Part shown: positions 48,285-62,024 of the stretch, in pieces | Layout of the letters: each line of letters opens with the position of its first letter | How positions within the stretch are numbered: position 1 is the stretch's first letter | NCBI GenBank assembly: GCA_905250025.1 | Contig: CAJNOJ010000003.1 | Coordinates: forward strand, 1,033,032 to 1,097,031 | Direction: 5' to 3' | Length of the DNA stretch: 64,000 nt | Origin: Adineta ricciae | Taxonomy: Eukaryota > Rotifera > Eurotatoria > Adinetida > Adinetidae | Notes under the pieces: model-generated | Told to the model about the DNA's origin: nothing | What the model saw: only the letters and a program-made list of their open reading frames with translations | The model's database searches: none | Program-made: the position numbers and the translations under genes

Positions 48285-50338
48285 ATGCATTTTTCTTTGT
48301 TTTGCGTATTCTTTGCGATTGCTATTGTTACGGATGGACAAGAACAAGAAAGTTTATTTAATACAAAAGTTGAACGAGCGCTTGATCTTGTTTCACATCT
48401 GCCAAAAGAAACAATAACGGTTACATTCGAAAATCGCGGGACGAAACCCGCACGTTATTATGATTACTACGTTGAACCACAACATGTCAAAGACGTTGCT
48501 TATGTTGGCGCGATCGTATGTCTTTCGTTGAACGATGAGCATAATACTAATCTGCTTTTGTTTTAGGTCAAAGGGAAGAACAGTGATGATCAAGGCGCTC
48601 TTCCAATCAAACAAGAAAATACCGATAAAACCAAGTAAGAGAATAGCTGTTTTATAGTGTTCTACTTTTGATTTATAGAGGAACAATGTATCGTATCGAG
48701 TTACCACACGATCTTCGTCCAAGTCAAACATTGACACTTGAAATTGAAGTTGTTCATGTTCATGCCTTACGTATGTATCCTGCTGAAATCACCCAAAGTG
48801 AACGACAACTAGTTTTATACAAAACCAATGCCTATTACTACTCTAAATACTCAACCGAAACACAAAAAACACGCGTGACATTACCAACAGATCGTGCCGA
48901 ATCGTACACTCAAACTCCCAAACCGGTCAGCAAAAGTGAGCAAGTAATAACGTATGGCACGTACGCAGATCTGCCAGCTTATTCTCAAAATGAAATTGTA
49001 TTGCACTATGAGAATAATAACGCATTTTTAACCGTCAATAACTTCCAGCGGTGGATTGAAGTATCACATTGGGGAAATATTGCTGTTGAGGAAACCGTCG
49101 ATATGTATCATAGTGGTGCAAAACTAGTCGGACCTTTCTCTCGACTGGATTTTCAACGACGGCAAGATAGTTTATCAGCTGTGAAGTCATTTAAAGTAAG
49201 ACAAGGATGCAATTGACTCTCAGATAACATTGCTTATTCTGTTGCTTAGATGTCGTTGCCTGCATCTGCACGTGATATTTATTATCGTGATGAAATTGGC
49301 AATGTTTCCACGAGTAATGTACGAGAAATGAACGACCAGGTCGAACTTGAACTCCGTCCTCGATTTCCACTATATGGCGGCTGGAATACCCATTATGTTA
49401 TCGGTTACAACGTTCCGTCATATCAATATCTTTTCAACAGGTGAGTGATTCATCATTCATGCCAGGTATTTCTTCATGTAATTTATTCCAGAGGAAATCA
49501 ATACATTTTAAAAATGCGTCTAATCGATCACGTCTACGATGATCAATTACTCGAACAAGTGACTGTGAAAATCGTGCTACCCGAACATGCGCACAATATC
49601 GAATTCTATCCACCGATCTATGATTCGAATGTAAAACGTTTACCGAATGAAAAGCATTACACTTATTTAGATACCGTTGGCCGTCCAGTTATTGTCATCA
49701 CTAAACACAATGCACTTTTTCAACATATCCAAGATTTTGAAATTCATTATACATTCGAGAAGATCATGTTGTTACACGAACCGATGTTGATTGTTGTTTC
49801 ATTATTTGCTTTGTTTTGCCTGGTGATAGTTTTAGGTCGATTGAATTTCTCGATTCAAAATCAAGACAATCATGAATTCCGTACACGTACTCAACAGATA
49901 TGGAAACAAATCTTAGATAATCATGTGAAACGAACAAGCTTCTATCAAAAATTAGACGATGCTCTACATGCGTATAAAACGAACAAAGATCAAAAGGCTT
50001 ACAGTGAACAACGGAAAAAACTTGAGAATGAATTGAAAGTGATTCAACAAGACTTCACTGGTTTGAAGTCGAAAATTCAAGCTGACGACAAAGAAATGAT
50101 TGCTGTGGTGAGATTTCCTCTCAGTGAAAACTTTTCATACAATTCTTTTGATTAGATCGAAGAATTTCAAAAACTTGCTGAAGAGCAACGTCAGATCACG
50201 CAAGCACTAAGCGGTCATACCGAGAAGTTTGTTACTGGCAAAATACAAAAACAAGCATATACAACTGAAGAAGAAAACTTACGTGGCAAATTACGCGATA
50301 TTAACACACAGGTATCGACAATTCTCAATCAGTACTGA
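48285..50338 (+). CDS. RPN1: ribophorin I, oligosaccharyltransferase subunit
   Basis: Six exons: 48285-48515, 48567-48634, 48679-49195, 49250-49440, 49492-50107 and 50156-50338. Phase is kept, giving 601 aa (human 607). It is the OST subunit that presents substrates for N-glycosylation at the ER translocon. The signal peptide is [17 protein letters not shown]. Conserved blocks: [24 protein letters not shown] split around the luminal domain, [13 protein letters not shown], the strongly conserved [16 protein letters not shown] at the start of exon 4, and [21 protein letters not shown] single transmembrane helix ([19 protein letters not shown]) at about residue 440 is followed by a cytosolic helical tail, as in the family. 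Confidence 0.96.
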
Positions 50339-50675
50339 TCGAAGATATGATTTCGTATTCAAGAAAAAACATTCCGTTCTATTCGTTGTCTCATCGTCTC
50401 ATTATTTCGTAGGATAAGAATCTCTATTAGGTTACAACTCTGTCTTTTTTTATATGCTCTGACTTCTCAATAAAACCTTTGATTCATATATCTGTATCGT
50501 TCAATACGTGTGCATCTTCTTTTGCTTAAAACAGAAATACAAATGTGATGTTCTAACGATTTATTGAATTGAGTGAAATTATGAATATAGAAGAAAAAAG
50601 ATTTGATTGAACACATCTACATGGAAAAAAGAATAACAATTGATTAGATATTACAGATTAGAATTTCTGATTCTA
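50339..50675. other. intergenic between convergent genes
   Basis: About 340 bp holding the presumed 3' ends of ribophorin I and the chitin-binding protein. Confidence 0.5.
50469..50474 (+). promoter_or_regulatory. polyadenylation signal, RPN1
   Basis: AATAAA 131 bases after the ribophorin I stop codon. Consistent with the 3' end; usage not shown. Confidence 0.45.
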
Positions 50676-51585
50676 TTATTTCATATCGCCTTTTGAAAGA
50701 CGTTCAGGAACCATGTTGGACGAAGCGACTTTTTCCGAAGAGATTGATTCCTTGTTTTTGTTTTCGATTTCTTTGGGATCCATCATTCGTTTTTGTACTG
50801 GAACGAAATTGGAAATTTTATCACCTTTCAATCCGTAGAAAATGTATTTCGAATCTTCTTTTGTATATACTGGCAAGGAGAATGTTTGTTCAGAGTCGGA
50901 TTGATTTTTGACTTGATCAAGACTTAATGCTGGTGTTGTTACTGATCGAAGAGAAAGGAATATCGTGTTGATTGCTGAATGAATGGGAAAAAAATGAACT
51001 TACATTCGTCAATTTGTTTATCACATAATCGACCGAACCAGTTATCATCGCAGATACATGCGAATCGTCGACGTAATGCAACGCATTGGCCATGTTCACC
51101 ACATGGATTGACTTCGCCACATGTAGTGATTGCGCTTTTGGCAGTTGTCGAACTTTTTGTGGTAGTGGTGCTTTCTGCTGTTGTAGTTGTTGATGGTAAT
51201 GCAGTGCCTGTTGAAACATTGGGAAAAACACAGTTATCGGTTATCATAACTATGCTCATTATTACATACTCGAAGAAGCTTGAGGAACTACAGCATCTGG
51301 CCAATTGCAAGCAACACGGAGATCGTCCCAAACGAGGGCACCACATGAACGTAGATAGGCATTACCAGCTTCATCACATTGATAGTATTGATGTATATCT
51401 GTTCGATGTGGATAGTAGAACACACCAGAATCTGGTTTACATGGATTGTATGCTTCCTCATCGTTCAACAAAACTAGAAAATCAGATCAATAAGTCACTA
51501 TTGCCTAATCGGAAAAAGAAATACTTTGATATTTGTACGCATTGGCACTTAACACAAAATAGACGATAGCTATTATACAATACAT
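50676..51585 (-). CDS. secreted chitin-binding and EGF-like protein
   Basis: Four exons, minus strand: 51585-51525, 51473-51270, 51207-51004 and 50941-50676. Phase is kept, giving 244 aa. The signal peptide is YCIIAIVYFVLSANA. Residues about 28-82 form a peritrophin-A (type 2 chitin-binding) domain: NPCKPDSGVFYYPH, QYYQCDEAGNAYLRSC, LVWDDLRVACNWP. A Thr/Ser-rich, probably O-glycosylated linker follows, then one EGF-like domain with six cysteines (CGEVNPCGEHGQCV, FACICDDNWFGRLC). The tail is charged with no membrane helix. The usual Cys after the peritrophin Asp is replaced (TDIHQYYQC), so one disulfide may be absent. Such proteins coat gut, egg or cuticle; the exact role is unknown. Confidence 0.8.
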
Positions 51586-52287
51586 GGTTCAAATGTGAAA
51601 AGAAACACAGACGTATTTCTATACAAATGTATGACTATATATACACTTCGTACATGTAATCGAATAATGTTGTGAACGAAAGAACAAAGATCATCGAGGG
51701 TTTACCGACGAATCACACTAGTATTCTTTCTATTTCTTTACTTCGATGTTTAAAAACAACTTCGCCGATAAAATTCGTCGTGCCGTATTGTTCAGCATTA
51801 TTTCAGGTGCTTGTTTCGAAGAAGTTTATATTCTCGGTCAATGCAGGTCCAACTTTGACATACCTTCTAAGAAGAAGTCTCGCAAAGAGTGTATAACGAA
51901 AGTAAATTTGACAAGTGTCCACAAGATAACTAAATATGCTTTATTGATGCTGACGTTTATCTTTCTAATCATTTGCGACTGTGTTTACATATGTGCTTCA
52001 TCTTTTCTTGATGACTCTTACTTTAAAGGCGTTTTAAATATAAGGCAAAAAAGATAACGCGAAAAGAATGTCACGTATGATGATATGACCAATGTAAATA
52101 TCTACAGTTATCATATCATATTGCTCTTTTATGTGTGAGGTGGCAAGAAAGTGACAAATTTTCTTGTTTTCGTAGGTAAGGTTCGTTAACTTTTCGCAAT
52201 GCTTCATTTATCTACGAGTGAGTACAAAAAACGAATGTAAGTTTTTTTGATGATGCAAGTATATCAGCTTAGAAATTTCTTACACAG
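51586..52287. other. intergenic, one doubtful ORF
   Basis: About 0.7 kb between divergent genes. A plus-strand frame at 51746-52057 (103 codons) has one hydrophobic stretch (YALLMLTFIFLIICDCVYIC) but no recognised domain or good start context; I do not count it as a gene. Confidence 0.4.
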
Positions 52288-52908
52288 ATGACTAGTAATA
52301 CTGGATATGAATATGTGAACGAAGAATCGATCAACCACGCGCTGAAATGCAGTATCTGCGACCAACCATTTATCCGTCCCGTTTCAACGAATTGCAGGAA
52401 AAAACATAAATTTTGTCGTCAATGTATTCAACAATGGCTGAAACGTAGTTCATCATGTCCGAAATGTCGTCAGATTCTACACTCCGAAGATCTTATATCA
52501 ATCACGGAAGATATCGTAATCGATGTATTGAATGAACTACGAGTTAAATGCACGGCGTGTGGGGAAACTGGCCTTGAAAGGGGTGATTTCAATAATCACA
52601 TTAAGCATTCATGCCCATCGATAATCGTGACATGCCCCGCAAGTGATATCAAATGTTCATGGACAGGACCCCGGAGTCAACTTGACAATCATTTAAAGCG
52701 ATGTTCATATGAATCCCTACGGCCGTTAATTTCTTCGTTAGTTAGTGAAAATCAAGCACTCAAAGAGCAAGTATCACAATTGTCGAGGCATATGAAAGAG
52801 CACCATCGCGAAATGCAGCATTTCAAAGAACAATTTCATCAACATATCAATAGAATCGATAGACAACACAATGAAACAGCGAGAACTTTAATAACGAGTA
52901 CGTACTAA
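52288..52908 (+). CDS. RING and TRAF-type zinc-finger protein, likely E3 ubiquitin ligase
   Basis: 206 aa as a single exon. An N-terminal C3HC4 RING spans residues 21-60 (C21, C24, C36, H40, C43, C46, C57, C60), followed by TRAF-type Cys/His fingers (VKCTACG...FNNHIKHSC, IKCSWTGPRSQLDNHLKRC), then a heptad-rich coiled coil (LVSENQALKEQVSQLSRHM). This is the layout of small TRAF-like E3s. No TRAF-C/MATH domain follows. A possible splice donor (GTACGT at 52898) lies just before the stop, with a candidate acceptor at 52976, which would swap the last few residues for a short tail. Confidence 0.85.
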   Translation: MTSNTGYEYVNEESINHALKCSICDQPFIRPVSTNCRKKHKFCRQCIQQWLKRSSSCPKCRQILHSEDLISITEDIVIDVLNELRVKCTACGETGLERGDFNNHIKHSCPSIIVTCPASDIKCSWTGPRSQLDNHLKRCSYESLRPLISSLVSENQALKEQVSQLSRHMKEHHREMQHFKEQFHQHINRIDRQHNETARTLITSTY

Positions 52909-55224
52909 AATGTCTCGAAATTTAGATTGATGGCATGTGTGGTACAGAAAGCAAATAATTAACTGTTCGTACTTAGGAGATCCATGTGCCCAATTTCAAT
53001 CTCAACTTGTTCGTATTTGTTCGCTCAATATTTAGCCTTAACTAGACCCGTATAGTTAAAGCCTTTCTTTTGATTGGCGCATTCATATATGAATACAATA
53101 GTTGTTATAGTTATTTATGATCGATAGAGTCTTCAGTCATCGATCAAATTAACGACTTCTATCTACTTCAATTGAAATAGATGAATAATATTCTGGCGGT
53201 AGATCTTGTCGAAAATGTGAGATGCATTCATTTTCCATGTGCCGCTCAATTATGGTTCTACAAGATTCTTATCCAGTTTGTTCAAGTTATAAACGATCAT
53301 GGATATGAAAAGTGTCGTGGCGTTCATACGGATAGCTGATGATATCTATTTAGCGCCGTGTATCCAACATGAACTCATTGTATGGCCGAGTAGATGAATG
53401 TGCTATTGATAGCATCCCTTCATCTGTCACTTGATGGTCAAATTCAAAGTCAAGAGTGAACTTCTACTTTTATGTACACGTGGAGATCAAATACATCTTT
53501 TGGTATTGTTAAACCTGTTCCGGTTTGGCTTAGATTCCAAACATGTCTTGTATTCAATGCATTGTCTTCAAAATGGTCCAATATATGAACTCGGTCTTGA
53601 TAGAATTTGTGATTATTCATCGATCATGTCACTATCAATACATTGATGCAATATATTCTGATGTACGTGAGAGGATTATTTGAGTAACGAGCCATTGGAA
53701 AACGAGTATTCATGAACTGTGTGTTCCTCAACTGATTCCTGAAATATTGAATTCGTGTGACAAAATAATGTGAAAGACGAACACAACATGCGTCCTTGTT
53801 TTTCACCTATTATGTGAATCTAAAATTAACCAGTAGCGTGACATTCTTTGTAAAACAACTCACAACAGAGATGAATTGATGTTTCGTACGCTTTGTATGC
53901 TTACTATACAACTGTTCGTCAATGATCAACACCGAAATATATCATCATGGCCTGGACGAGTAAATGAATAAATAAGTGATGGTTCTACTTATACATCTAT
54001 GGCATAGTATCTATTGTTAAATTGAAAGAGAATACGTCCATAAGATGAGCTGAAAAACACGAATACAATATTTATAGCTGTCGTAAGTCGCAATCAGTTA
54101 CTATGCAAGACGCGTGTGAAGTCATCCAACGTTACTACTATTTTTTTATTTCATACAATAATCGACCTATACCCTGATAAAAACATTCACTTATCTACAA
54201 GCACTTGGCTCACAGTTCTGATGACTCCAGTGGTTTTGAATAAATAAAATAGTTGAATCAAATGTAAGATTGTAAATATTCGCTTAATGTGCGACGAGTT
54301 ACATAAATCGAGCAAGTAGATACTGATGAGAATGATTCTAGCTATTAATGAACATTACAGTCATAATAGATGTTCCTTTAACGTGCGGACCATCATTTCA
54401 CCGCACAACTGTTCAAAACAAATCGTAGTTAAAACTAATTAATAAACAAAACTATGATCTGAGGAATTCATCTACCGTGAGACTTTATCCATCTCGCGGT
54501 TTTCTGAGATCTTTCAGAACAAGTTCGATGAATATGCATGTGTACATCATACAACTTAACCATCTGACGCATGGTTTTCCATCAATGAGTGAACACTCGA
54601 TCTATGAATTGTGTGTTCAAAATAATCATATAAAAATATGATAAGACAAAATTCAATAATCAACCATTCTTGAATCTTCTCTTCAGATTCAAACATACGC
54701 CAATACATTGATGTAACAGACGAACAGAATCTATCTGTCAGTGTACATGATTGTGTTTCTTAGCAAATATTTCTACAAGCATCTTTGTTTCGTGTCTGTT
54801 TTCTCTACATATTTCTTGTACATTGATGAAAACAACTGCATCATATATCACACGAATAATACAAAAAATGTAAAGATTTAGAAGACACGACATGTGCGTG
54901 TATACAAAATGTTTCAAGAGTACAAAATAAACTACTTGTAAAAAACGTAGTTTAAACTCGAAGGTTCTGCGCGAAGGCAAAAAAACTTTTTGATCGTGAG
55001 GACTTTCAGTTCATCGATGGCACCAACAACGAAAAAATGCAATCGGTTATACAATCTGCCACGAGGGAAGAGCAGAGTCTATGATGAATGACAGAAATAA
55101 AGAAGATTGTTTAAGTGTGTACGGTTAATAAAGCTTCATGCTCTTGTTCCAGCTCGAAAAGTGCACGCGAACGTCTAAACGGAAGTAGAAGTGCATGGTC
55201 AGCAATGAAAGACATATTTTCGTA
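52909..55224. other. intergenic, 2.3 kb
   Basis: Largest empty stretch in the right half, between convergent genes. Short phrases recur loosely (e.g. ATGAACTGTGTGTTC at about 53712 and ATGAATTGTGTGTTC at about 54603; CAATACATTGATG at about 53636 and 54701), suggesting an old degraded repeat, but no full unit could be defined. No gene recognised. Confidence 0.45.
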
Positions 55225-58200
55225 TTACTTGATTCCTTTGGAAAGATTTGCCGGTGGTATGATTGGACTTTCATTAGATTCTTCAATCACTGGTAATATC
55301 GATGAGTTCTACATTAAACAAACATTAGAAGCTATAAAGCTATGTTTATAAATAAGACATTTACCGGTTCTTCTTTTGGTGTTAATGAGTCAGCAGGCAA
55401 AAATACTTCAGCGATTTCACTGAAAATCAGAAAGATTCGTATTCAAAAACTTCATCAACACCTACTCTATTCTTCTTACCTTGATGAATTATTTCTGTGA
55501 CTATTGACTAGTCCGGTCAGATCTGTGTGGTTCTTACGTTCAAGACTAATTAATTCGTAGAGCTTTCTAGAAAATAAACGCACGCATGCGCAACAAGGTG
55601 AACCAGTTTGTCCTCTATTTACTCGCGATTTTTCTCAGCAAGTTTACGATATTGTTGATATAAACGTGTGACTTCATCATTGGTTGATTCATCAACACTA
55701 CTGGCGCGATCGCCGTTCGGTGTCGATGGAACTCTGTAGACAGCAGCAGGTATAAAATCTAAAACACAAACAAAGACAAATTTGCAGTCGTAAGAAAACG
55801 AGAAAGCTCTACCTGATCTGATAAAACCAACAAGCTGCTCAGCAATGCGGCGAACAATATTGTCGAGAGCAAACAACACATACGGAGGAAGATCGTTGAT
55901 TTTGGAAAGTACACTATTTGCCTTGAAAAAGAAAAAGTTAGAAAGTGTATTTAAATGTAGTCCGTGTAGACAAAGAAACCATACAGCTTTGATGAAAAGA
56001 TAAAATGACTGTTCGAGATCCATTTGAAGATGTTCATCAATTGTTGTTTCATCACAAATCTTGTCTAGATAGTATCGGACGGTGCAGAAGAATATCTTAC
56101 GTTAGTCAAAAATCGTTTTGTTTACCTAATGCTTGTTTTAATGAATCAGCATTTTCTTTGTCCAAATAATCGCAAATACCATCTAGTAAGATTGCCAGTT
56201 TGTCCTAGATGAATGCAATTATCATTATTGAGTAATCGAGTACGTTTCTAAGCAGGTTTACTTGATTTAGTAGGTTCGTCTCTCTTTTCTCTGTGATAAA
56301 CGACATCCAATTATCGATAAGCTAGAGAGGAAAATTCATGAGCAATAGAATGCGAACCTTGCTCCTACCATCTCTTCATTATCATCATCGCGAAAAATAG
56401 TTACTAATTGTGATCGACGACGGTCATCAACCGAAATTTGACCTGAAGCTTTGTGATGTTGCCTAAATGTACATATTTATACCTCTGTATGAGACAGTGC
56501 GAATAGATCTCACTCGGAAGCCACGTGACTACTTAGCAAAGATGACGATGAATCCGACAGACGTAAGGAACTATTGAATACAATATATAAGCATTGTGAA
56601 AGGTAAGATTAACTATAAGCTGATTGAAAAGGAACATGTCAAAAACATAGTATGAAGTAGAGGAGATCGTTTGCCTTTTTCGACGTCATTAGAACAGATT
56701 GACTCAAGTAAGCTTACCTAAAACATCTATCGTTGACATGATCTGCAGAAATATAAAATAGATATATGTACTATAATATATAGAACAGAAATACGAATAC
56801 TTACTGCAACTCGATTCTCGTGCTAGAGTATTGTTGATTCTAAACGAAAAAAAGTCTGCTACATTCATTGCGATATAGCAGAAGAAACGTAGAATTTGAC
56901 CTGCAAGTTATTCTTCTACGTCAAACTTATCCTTTTAATATGAGAACTCATGATTCATTTGTTCGTATAGAACGAGCCTTTAGATACGTGACACTTTTAT
57001 CTTTTTCTTTCGCAACGTACTTTAAGAATGAATGATTCAATAGATCTTTCGCAGACGGACGCGTACTGTTTGGTTCAAAGCACCTAATTAAAGATAAAGA
57101 TATGTTCGATATCAGTTAGGCTATTTCTCCTACCTGGCCAAGAAATCTTTCGCCAGATCAGATAATTCGGGCGGAATTGCTGGTGGCAGCTTTTCATCAG
57201 CAAGCTTTTGCAACACTTTAAACTGATTAGCTATATGATGAAATGGATTCTTTCCTGTTGCCATTTCAATGACTGTACATCCAACACTCCAAATATCAAC
57301 CTGGATTGATGGGAATAAAACATGTAAATGAAACAACGAGTTTCTTTTCATACTTCAGGTCCATAGCCCATAACAGGCACTACGACAACATCGGGACACA
57401 TGTAAGGAGGAGTTCCTGGAAAAGGACAAAAGTAACATATATGTTTGTCCATCTGATCTACACATCTCATCTTACCAACAACATCTTCAAGACAACGATG
57501 CAATCCTGCTAAACGCTTCGATGTACCAAAATCGGCGATTTTTATCTCCCTAAATATCAAGAGAAACAAATTTCTCTTGAAAATGAAAATTCAGTTTTCA
57601 GTCATTACCCTTTCGAATTGAGAAGTACATTAGCAGATTTGATATCGCGATGTAGAATTCGATTCTCATGTAGATATTGAACACCTTCCAGGAGTTGTCG
57701 AGTGTAATTTTTAATTGATTCTTCGGAAAATGGTTTCAATTTCAAATGCTTTAAAAGACTACCACTAAAAAAAATTCGCACACTGTCTAATTTACATTAC
57801 TAAGAGAAAATCTGTGTCTTACCCGTCGACATATTCCATAATAATTTGAAAAACTGGACCTCCTCTACTCGATCCGATCGCCGATCCACGATAGCTAACA
57901 ACTAAATCAGAAATTATCTTATTTTTTTAGTAATCAATAAACTACGAACTATTTTTGTGGTTGAGTGTTGAGAGAATTTTGATTTCATTCTCGAGAACTT
58001 CTGTGTAATTTGAATTGCGCATTTGAATTTCTTTAACGGCCACTTTTTCGCCTCCTTTACGATCTCGAGCAAGGTAGACTCTTCCATATTTGCCATCACC
58101 TAGCACGAGACGTTGTCCAAACTCGCCGCGATCGAATTCCAACTAGAAATGTAATTTTAATTTATTTGTTAAGCGAACCGTTTCAAATCATTACGTACTT

Positions 58201-60722
58201 CAAAGTCTCTTTTGACCTCCGGTATAGTCGTTTCGACTCGATATTTGGACACTATTTCATTGAAACTATATGAAAGAGTCAGAATATGACTTGAGAAGAT
58301 TTTGTTAGTCACATACGCTGTTCGTCGTTCGGCTGACGAGAAATATAATTGCATATCGACCGATGTGAATGGTTCAGAGTTTTCCGATGCAAACAAGAAT
58401 ATTCCTCGGTTGTCTGGTTTAAGATTTCTAGCAACGAACGAACAAAATATCATCGTTACTGACAAATACCAAAATCAAGTCTTTCTTACACAATCGACCG
58501 TATGGAATTCATGTGGATCGTCTTCACACGATGATCTCCGTGTATTTGATTTTGCTGTTCAAGTATTCGAATGACCAAATTTTCACGTCCACTACTCGTG
58601 CGAAGATTCAATTGTAACAATGCTTCGACGTAGATGTTATTTAAGACTTCTCCAGACATGTGTTCGTAATTATCGCACACGAGAATCTAATTTCAAAAAG
58701 ACATGCTCGATTTCGAATCAATCAATGAGAAGTTTTGGATGACTTACAGGTATCTGTGCAGGTAGTTCTCTTTCTTTGGACGATGTTGAACAAGAACTGA
58801 TGGCGTCATCAAAAAAATCCATCCAAAAACTGTAGATTTTCTCTTGATTCGGTTGCTCTTGTGATTGTTCGTGCGGCTTTTGTTGATCACGTACGCGTGT
58901 CGCTTGATGAAGAATTGTTAAATTATTTACTGTTGATTTCAAATGCCAAATCGGCGGATTGAGCAGATACATATGTAAAGCTGCTTGGCAAGCTTTCAGC
59001 CAATCACGTCGAACAGCGTGTAACTCAAAATATGTGGCTACATCCCAGTAATCATTCAGATCTCTCAACGAACGACTTTTCTTCCCAAGTAATACACTCA
59101 GCTGATTAACTAAAAAAAAGCGGCATAAACTAATACAATGAATTATGCATCTGTTGAGACAAAAGTGATTTGCAATTCGAGTTCTCTCGTTAAAATTGCA
59201 CTCATGTCGAATTTTCTATTCCTCGGCTGACATACTGATATCATAAGCTTCTTTGTTCGTTGTAACGTTATCTGTTGTTGTAGCTAATAGCAAAAGTAAA
59301 TTAATTCCAGCGCTAAGAATAAAACATTGACATGGAGCAAAAGAAGAGATAAAGGTTTTCAATGGTCGACTTACTAAATATTCGGGTCAGCAGCGAATCC
59401 TTTTCGGTACCATTCAATTGCGTTATCTAGTGCCTTCTTATCTCGGCAATCTGATTCTCTGTATTTATCTTTATAAATTCTTCCGCATAAACAAATAATA
59501 TCATTCGATAGTTCATTTTCCGATCGTTTCGTTTGACATAATCTTGCGAGGATTGTTAAAGCTTTATCTCGATCGCTGTTTTCATTCCGTCTAATAAGAA
59601 CAGATGAACAATACATTCACCTAACCTGATTCTCTCTTTCCTTACCGGCTATGAGCAAACGCAGTTAGATATGATATCATGGTATTATTTTGTATATTTT
59701 TTGAAACACTCGGATATTGTTCACAACGTTCTATCAATTCAATCATTGAGGGATAATCCTGAAGCATAAGATAAATTCTATGTACCGATTATAGTTCTGT
59801 GTCTTACTTGTATATCTCGAAAAGCGTACATTAACTTAATAATTAACATTGGTGTTGCATATTTTTTATTTCTTTCTGTTAATATTTCATCGCAAATCTC
59901 TTTCCGTAGAAACTAAAAGGATATTTATGAATTAGCCAATAGATTTCATTGAGTTACATACATCTCGTTGCGATTGTTCGTCATGAAATTTATTCCGATG
60001 TTTTTCCATAAGATTCAAATAGCGAGTAGATAACTCTTTTCTAGAAAAAGAAAGTAACAAACTCCAAAGCTCAAGTCCACTTAGCAATAATTTACTCCAT
60101 ATTCTTTGCTGCTTCGTTCAGCAATGGTCGAAGACTTTTCTTCAGTGATATCGGTGACTGCTTCGATTGTGTCGTGACATCATAGAACGCATCTTTCTTC
60201 TCATCATACCGATAAACGATCAATCGTTTGATTTTACATGTTGTCTATAGTCGATACCAACGTAAAAACATAAATATTTCTGATAAAACGTTTTACTTTT
60301 AAATCTTGTATATCTGCATAGTTTTCCACACTGTTCGCTTGAATTAACACAATATCGTCCATACAATTGATACTTTCACGATTACCTTTGTGGTACATGA
60401 ACGTAGGTCGACGCTCTGCGTTTGTAACATCCTCAAGGACAGAAAAAAAAACAAATATCTCCTTAGCAAAAATAACCAAATCGCTCCATACCATGATAAC
60501 AATAGCAGCATTGAGAAATTTATCAACAGATTCATATTCTTGAAAATCAAGTTTATCTAATTCGACTGTTTCACAACAATAATGAAGGTCAGTGACGATA
60601 AGTCGTAGTTTGTCCCATAATTTCTGTTCATATTTACAATTGGACGATACATCTTGATTCGACGAATTCAATTCTGTTAATAAAACAACTTTTGAAGCAG
60701 CTATTTTTGTTCTAGAAATCAT
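55225..60722 (-). CDS. MAP3K5: ASK1-like MAP kinase kinase kinase (MAP3K5/6/15 family)
   Basis: Long multi-exon gene with short introns. The start is the Met at 60722 ([18 protein letters not shown]). The N-terminal region has [19 protein letters not shown] and [11 protein letters not shown], matching the ASK1 N-terminal (thioredoxin-binding) domain. A helical TPR-like region follows (e.g. [18 protein letters not shown] near 59400; [14 protein letters not shown] near 59050). The kinase domain runs from [14 protein letters not shown] with VAVKEI (about 58100) through [13 protein letters not shown] (about 57650), [10 protein letters not shown] and [11 protein letters not shown] (57350-57550), to [20 protein letters not shown] (57130-57300). 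It ends with a short coiled coil ([25 protein letters not shown]) and a tail ending NLSKGIK. ASK kinases activate JNK/p38 under oxidative and other stress. The C-terminal SAM-like domain of vertebrate ASKs was not seen. Internal exon limits were not all fixed. Confidence 0.88.
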
Positions 60723-62024
60723 TGCTAGAAGAAAACAGAAAAATTCAATCAACAGCTCATGGGTTAAATGACAGATGCTGCACTGAAACATGCATTCTTT
60801 TTCAAATATTTACAATTAACTATGCAAATCTGAATTGACGAAAGAAAAAAAAACAAGACACTCATCTTTCGTTTCTTCTTTAAATATTTTGTGTTATCAG
60901 TTGATCTCATATATATCCAATCGCTATACTGTATTGCAATCAGTACGCAGTACCTGAAGTTTTTCTTCTCTCCTATACCTATGCAACGAAATGTACTAGG
61001 TGTCATCTGTAAACAATTTTGATTAGTCGAAAATCCATCGAATGGATATTTTTTAAGACAAAGCGCGTATATAATGAGGAAATAGAAAAAACAAACAAGT
61101 ACTGTTGTTATCAACTTTTTTCTTGACAGGTTTCGATTAACTATATTGACCAAGTGATTTCAACGATTTATGTTTGAAAACTTTATCTTGTGAAATATAT
61201 AGAGATTATATGTTTATAGAATTTATCCAATTAATCTTTTGAGAAAGTTTTGAAAATATCTGATAAAATCGTCTAGTTATATCGTCTTGTTAAAACTCTG
61301 GACAGCAAACAAACTTTGTTGTCCACTTTTCGTACACTTCTGTAGCAAGATTTTTTCAATCACACTTCCAATCTTCGTCCGAAAATCATCCACATTGATG
61401 ACGCAGTAAATATTGTTTTGTTTTATTTTATATTTCCTATTGGGAGAGAAGCTCGAAAATAATCTTTAGCAGAAATTAATCTATTTGAGAAAATGACAAC
61501 ATAAACTTCTAAATCTGCTTTAGAGATTGAAGGATGTTTATTTTTTACGAAAAGTTTTATTGTAAAACGGGTTCATATCAACAGTAAATTGAAAACATTG
61601 CAGATCTTATCAATATTATTAATGCATCACTCACTAACTCATTGATTCGAAAGCTATATTTCATGTAGAAGCGTACTATCTCATTTGGAAACAAAGTATT
61701 TCATCAATAAATAGTTTGTACCTCATGTTCACTTGACTCCTGCTAATGTACTGTTGGCACAATCATCTAAAGTTCTTTTCCGACAAACGAATAAAATTTA
61801 ATTTAATTTGTTCATCTTTAATTTGATGAGAGATATAACGAATTCAGGTCAATAATGTACAAAAACTCGAATGCATTTCCCTCTAGCTTTGTATTGGCAA
61901 CATCGAGTTGCGCTTGGCCAGTAGGCTGCAAAGCTTTCATAAGCGAATCCAAAACTAGGATATCCTGCATCTGTTGATAGCATATCCGCTTCATTTGGAA
62001 ATGCTTCATAAAGTAAGACTGATA
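60723..62024. other. intergenic upstream of the MAP3K
   Basis: Contains minus-strand frames without recognised domains, e.g. 60764-61153 (one hydrophobic stretch) and the doubtful 61818-62087 frame described under the inverted repeat. No firm gene. Confidence 0.45.

Noticed and set aside
51746-52057. 103-codon plus-strand frame with one hydrophobic stretch
   Set aside because: No recognised domain, weak start context, lies in promoter space between divergent genes.
52909-55224. Loose repeated phrases suggesting a degraded repeat array
   Set aside because: Matches are 13-15 bases and scattered; no consistent unit or boundary could be drawn.
60764-61153. 129-codon minus-strand frame upstream of the MAP3K
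   Set aside because: Low complexity, no domain; could at most be 5' UTR. The MAP3K start at 60722 is better supported by the family alignment.
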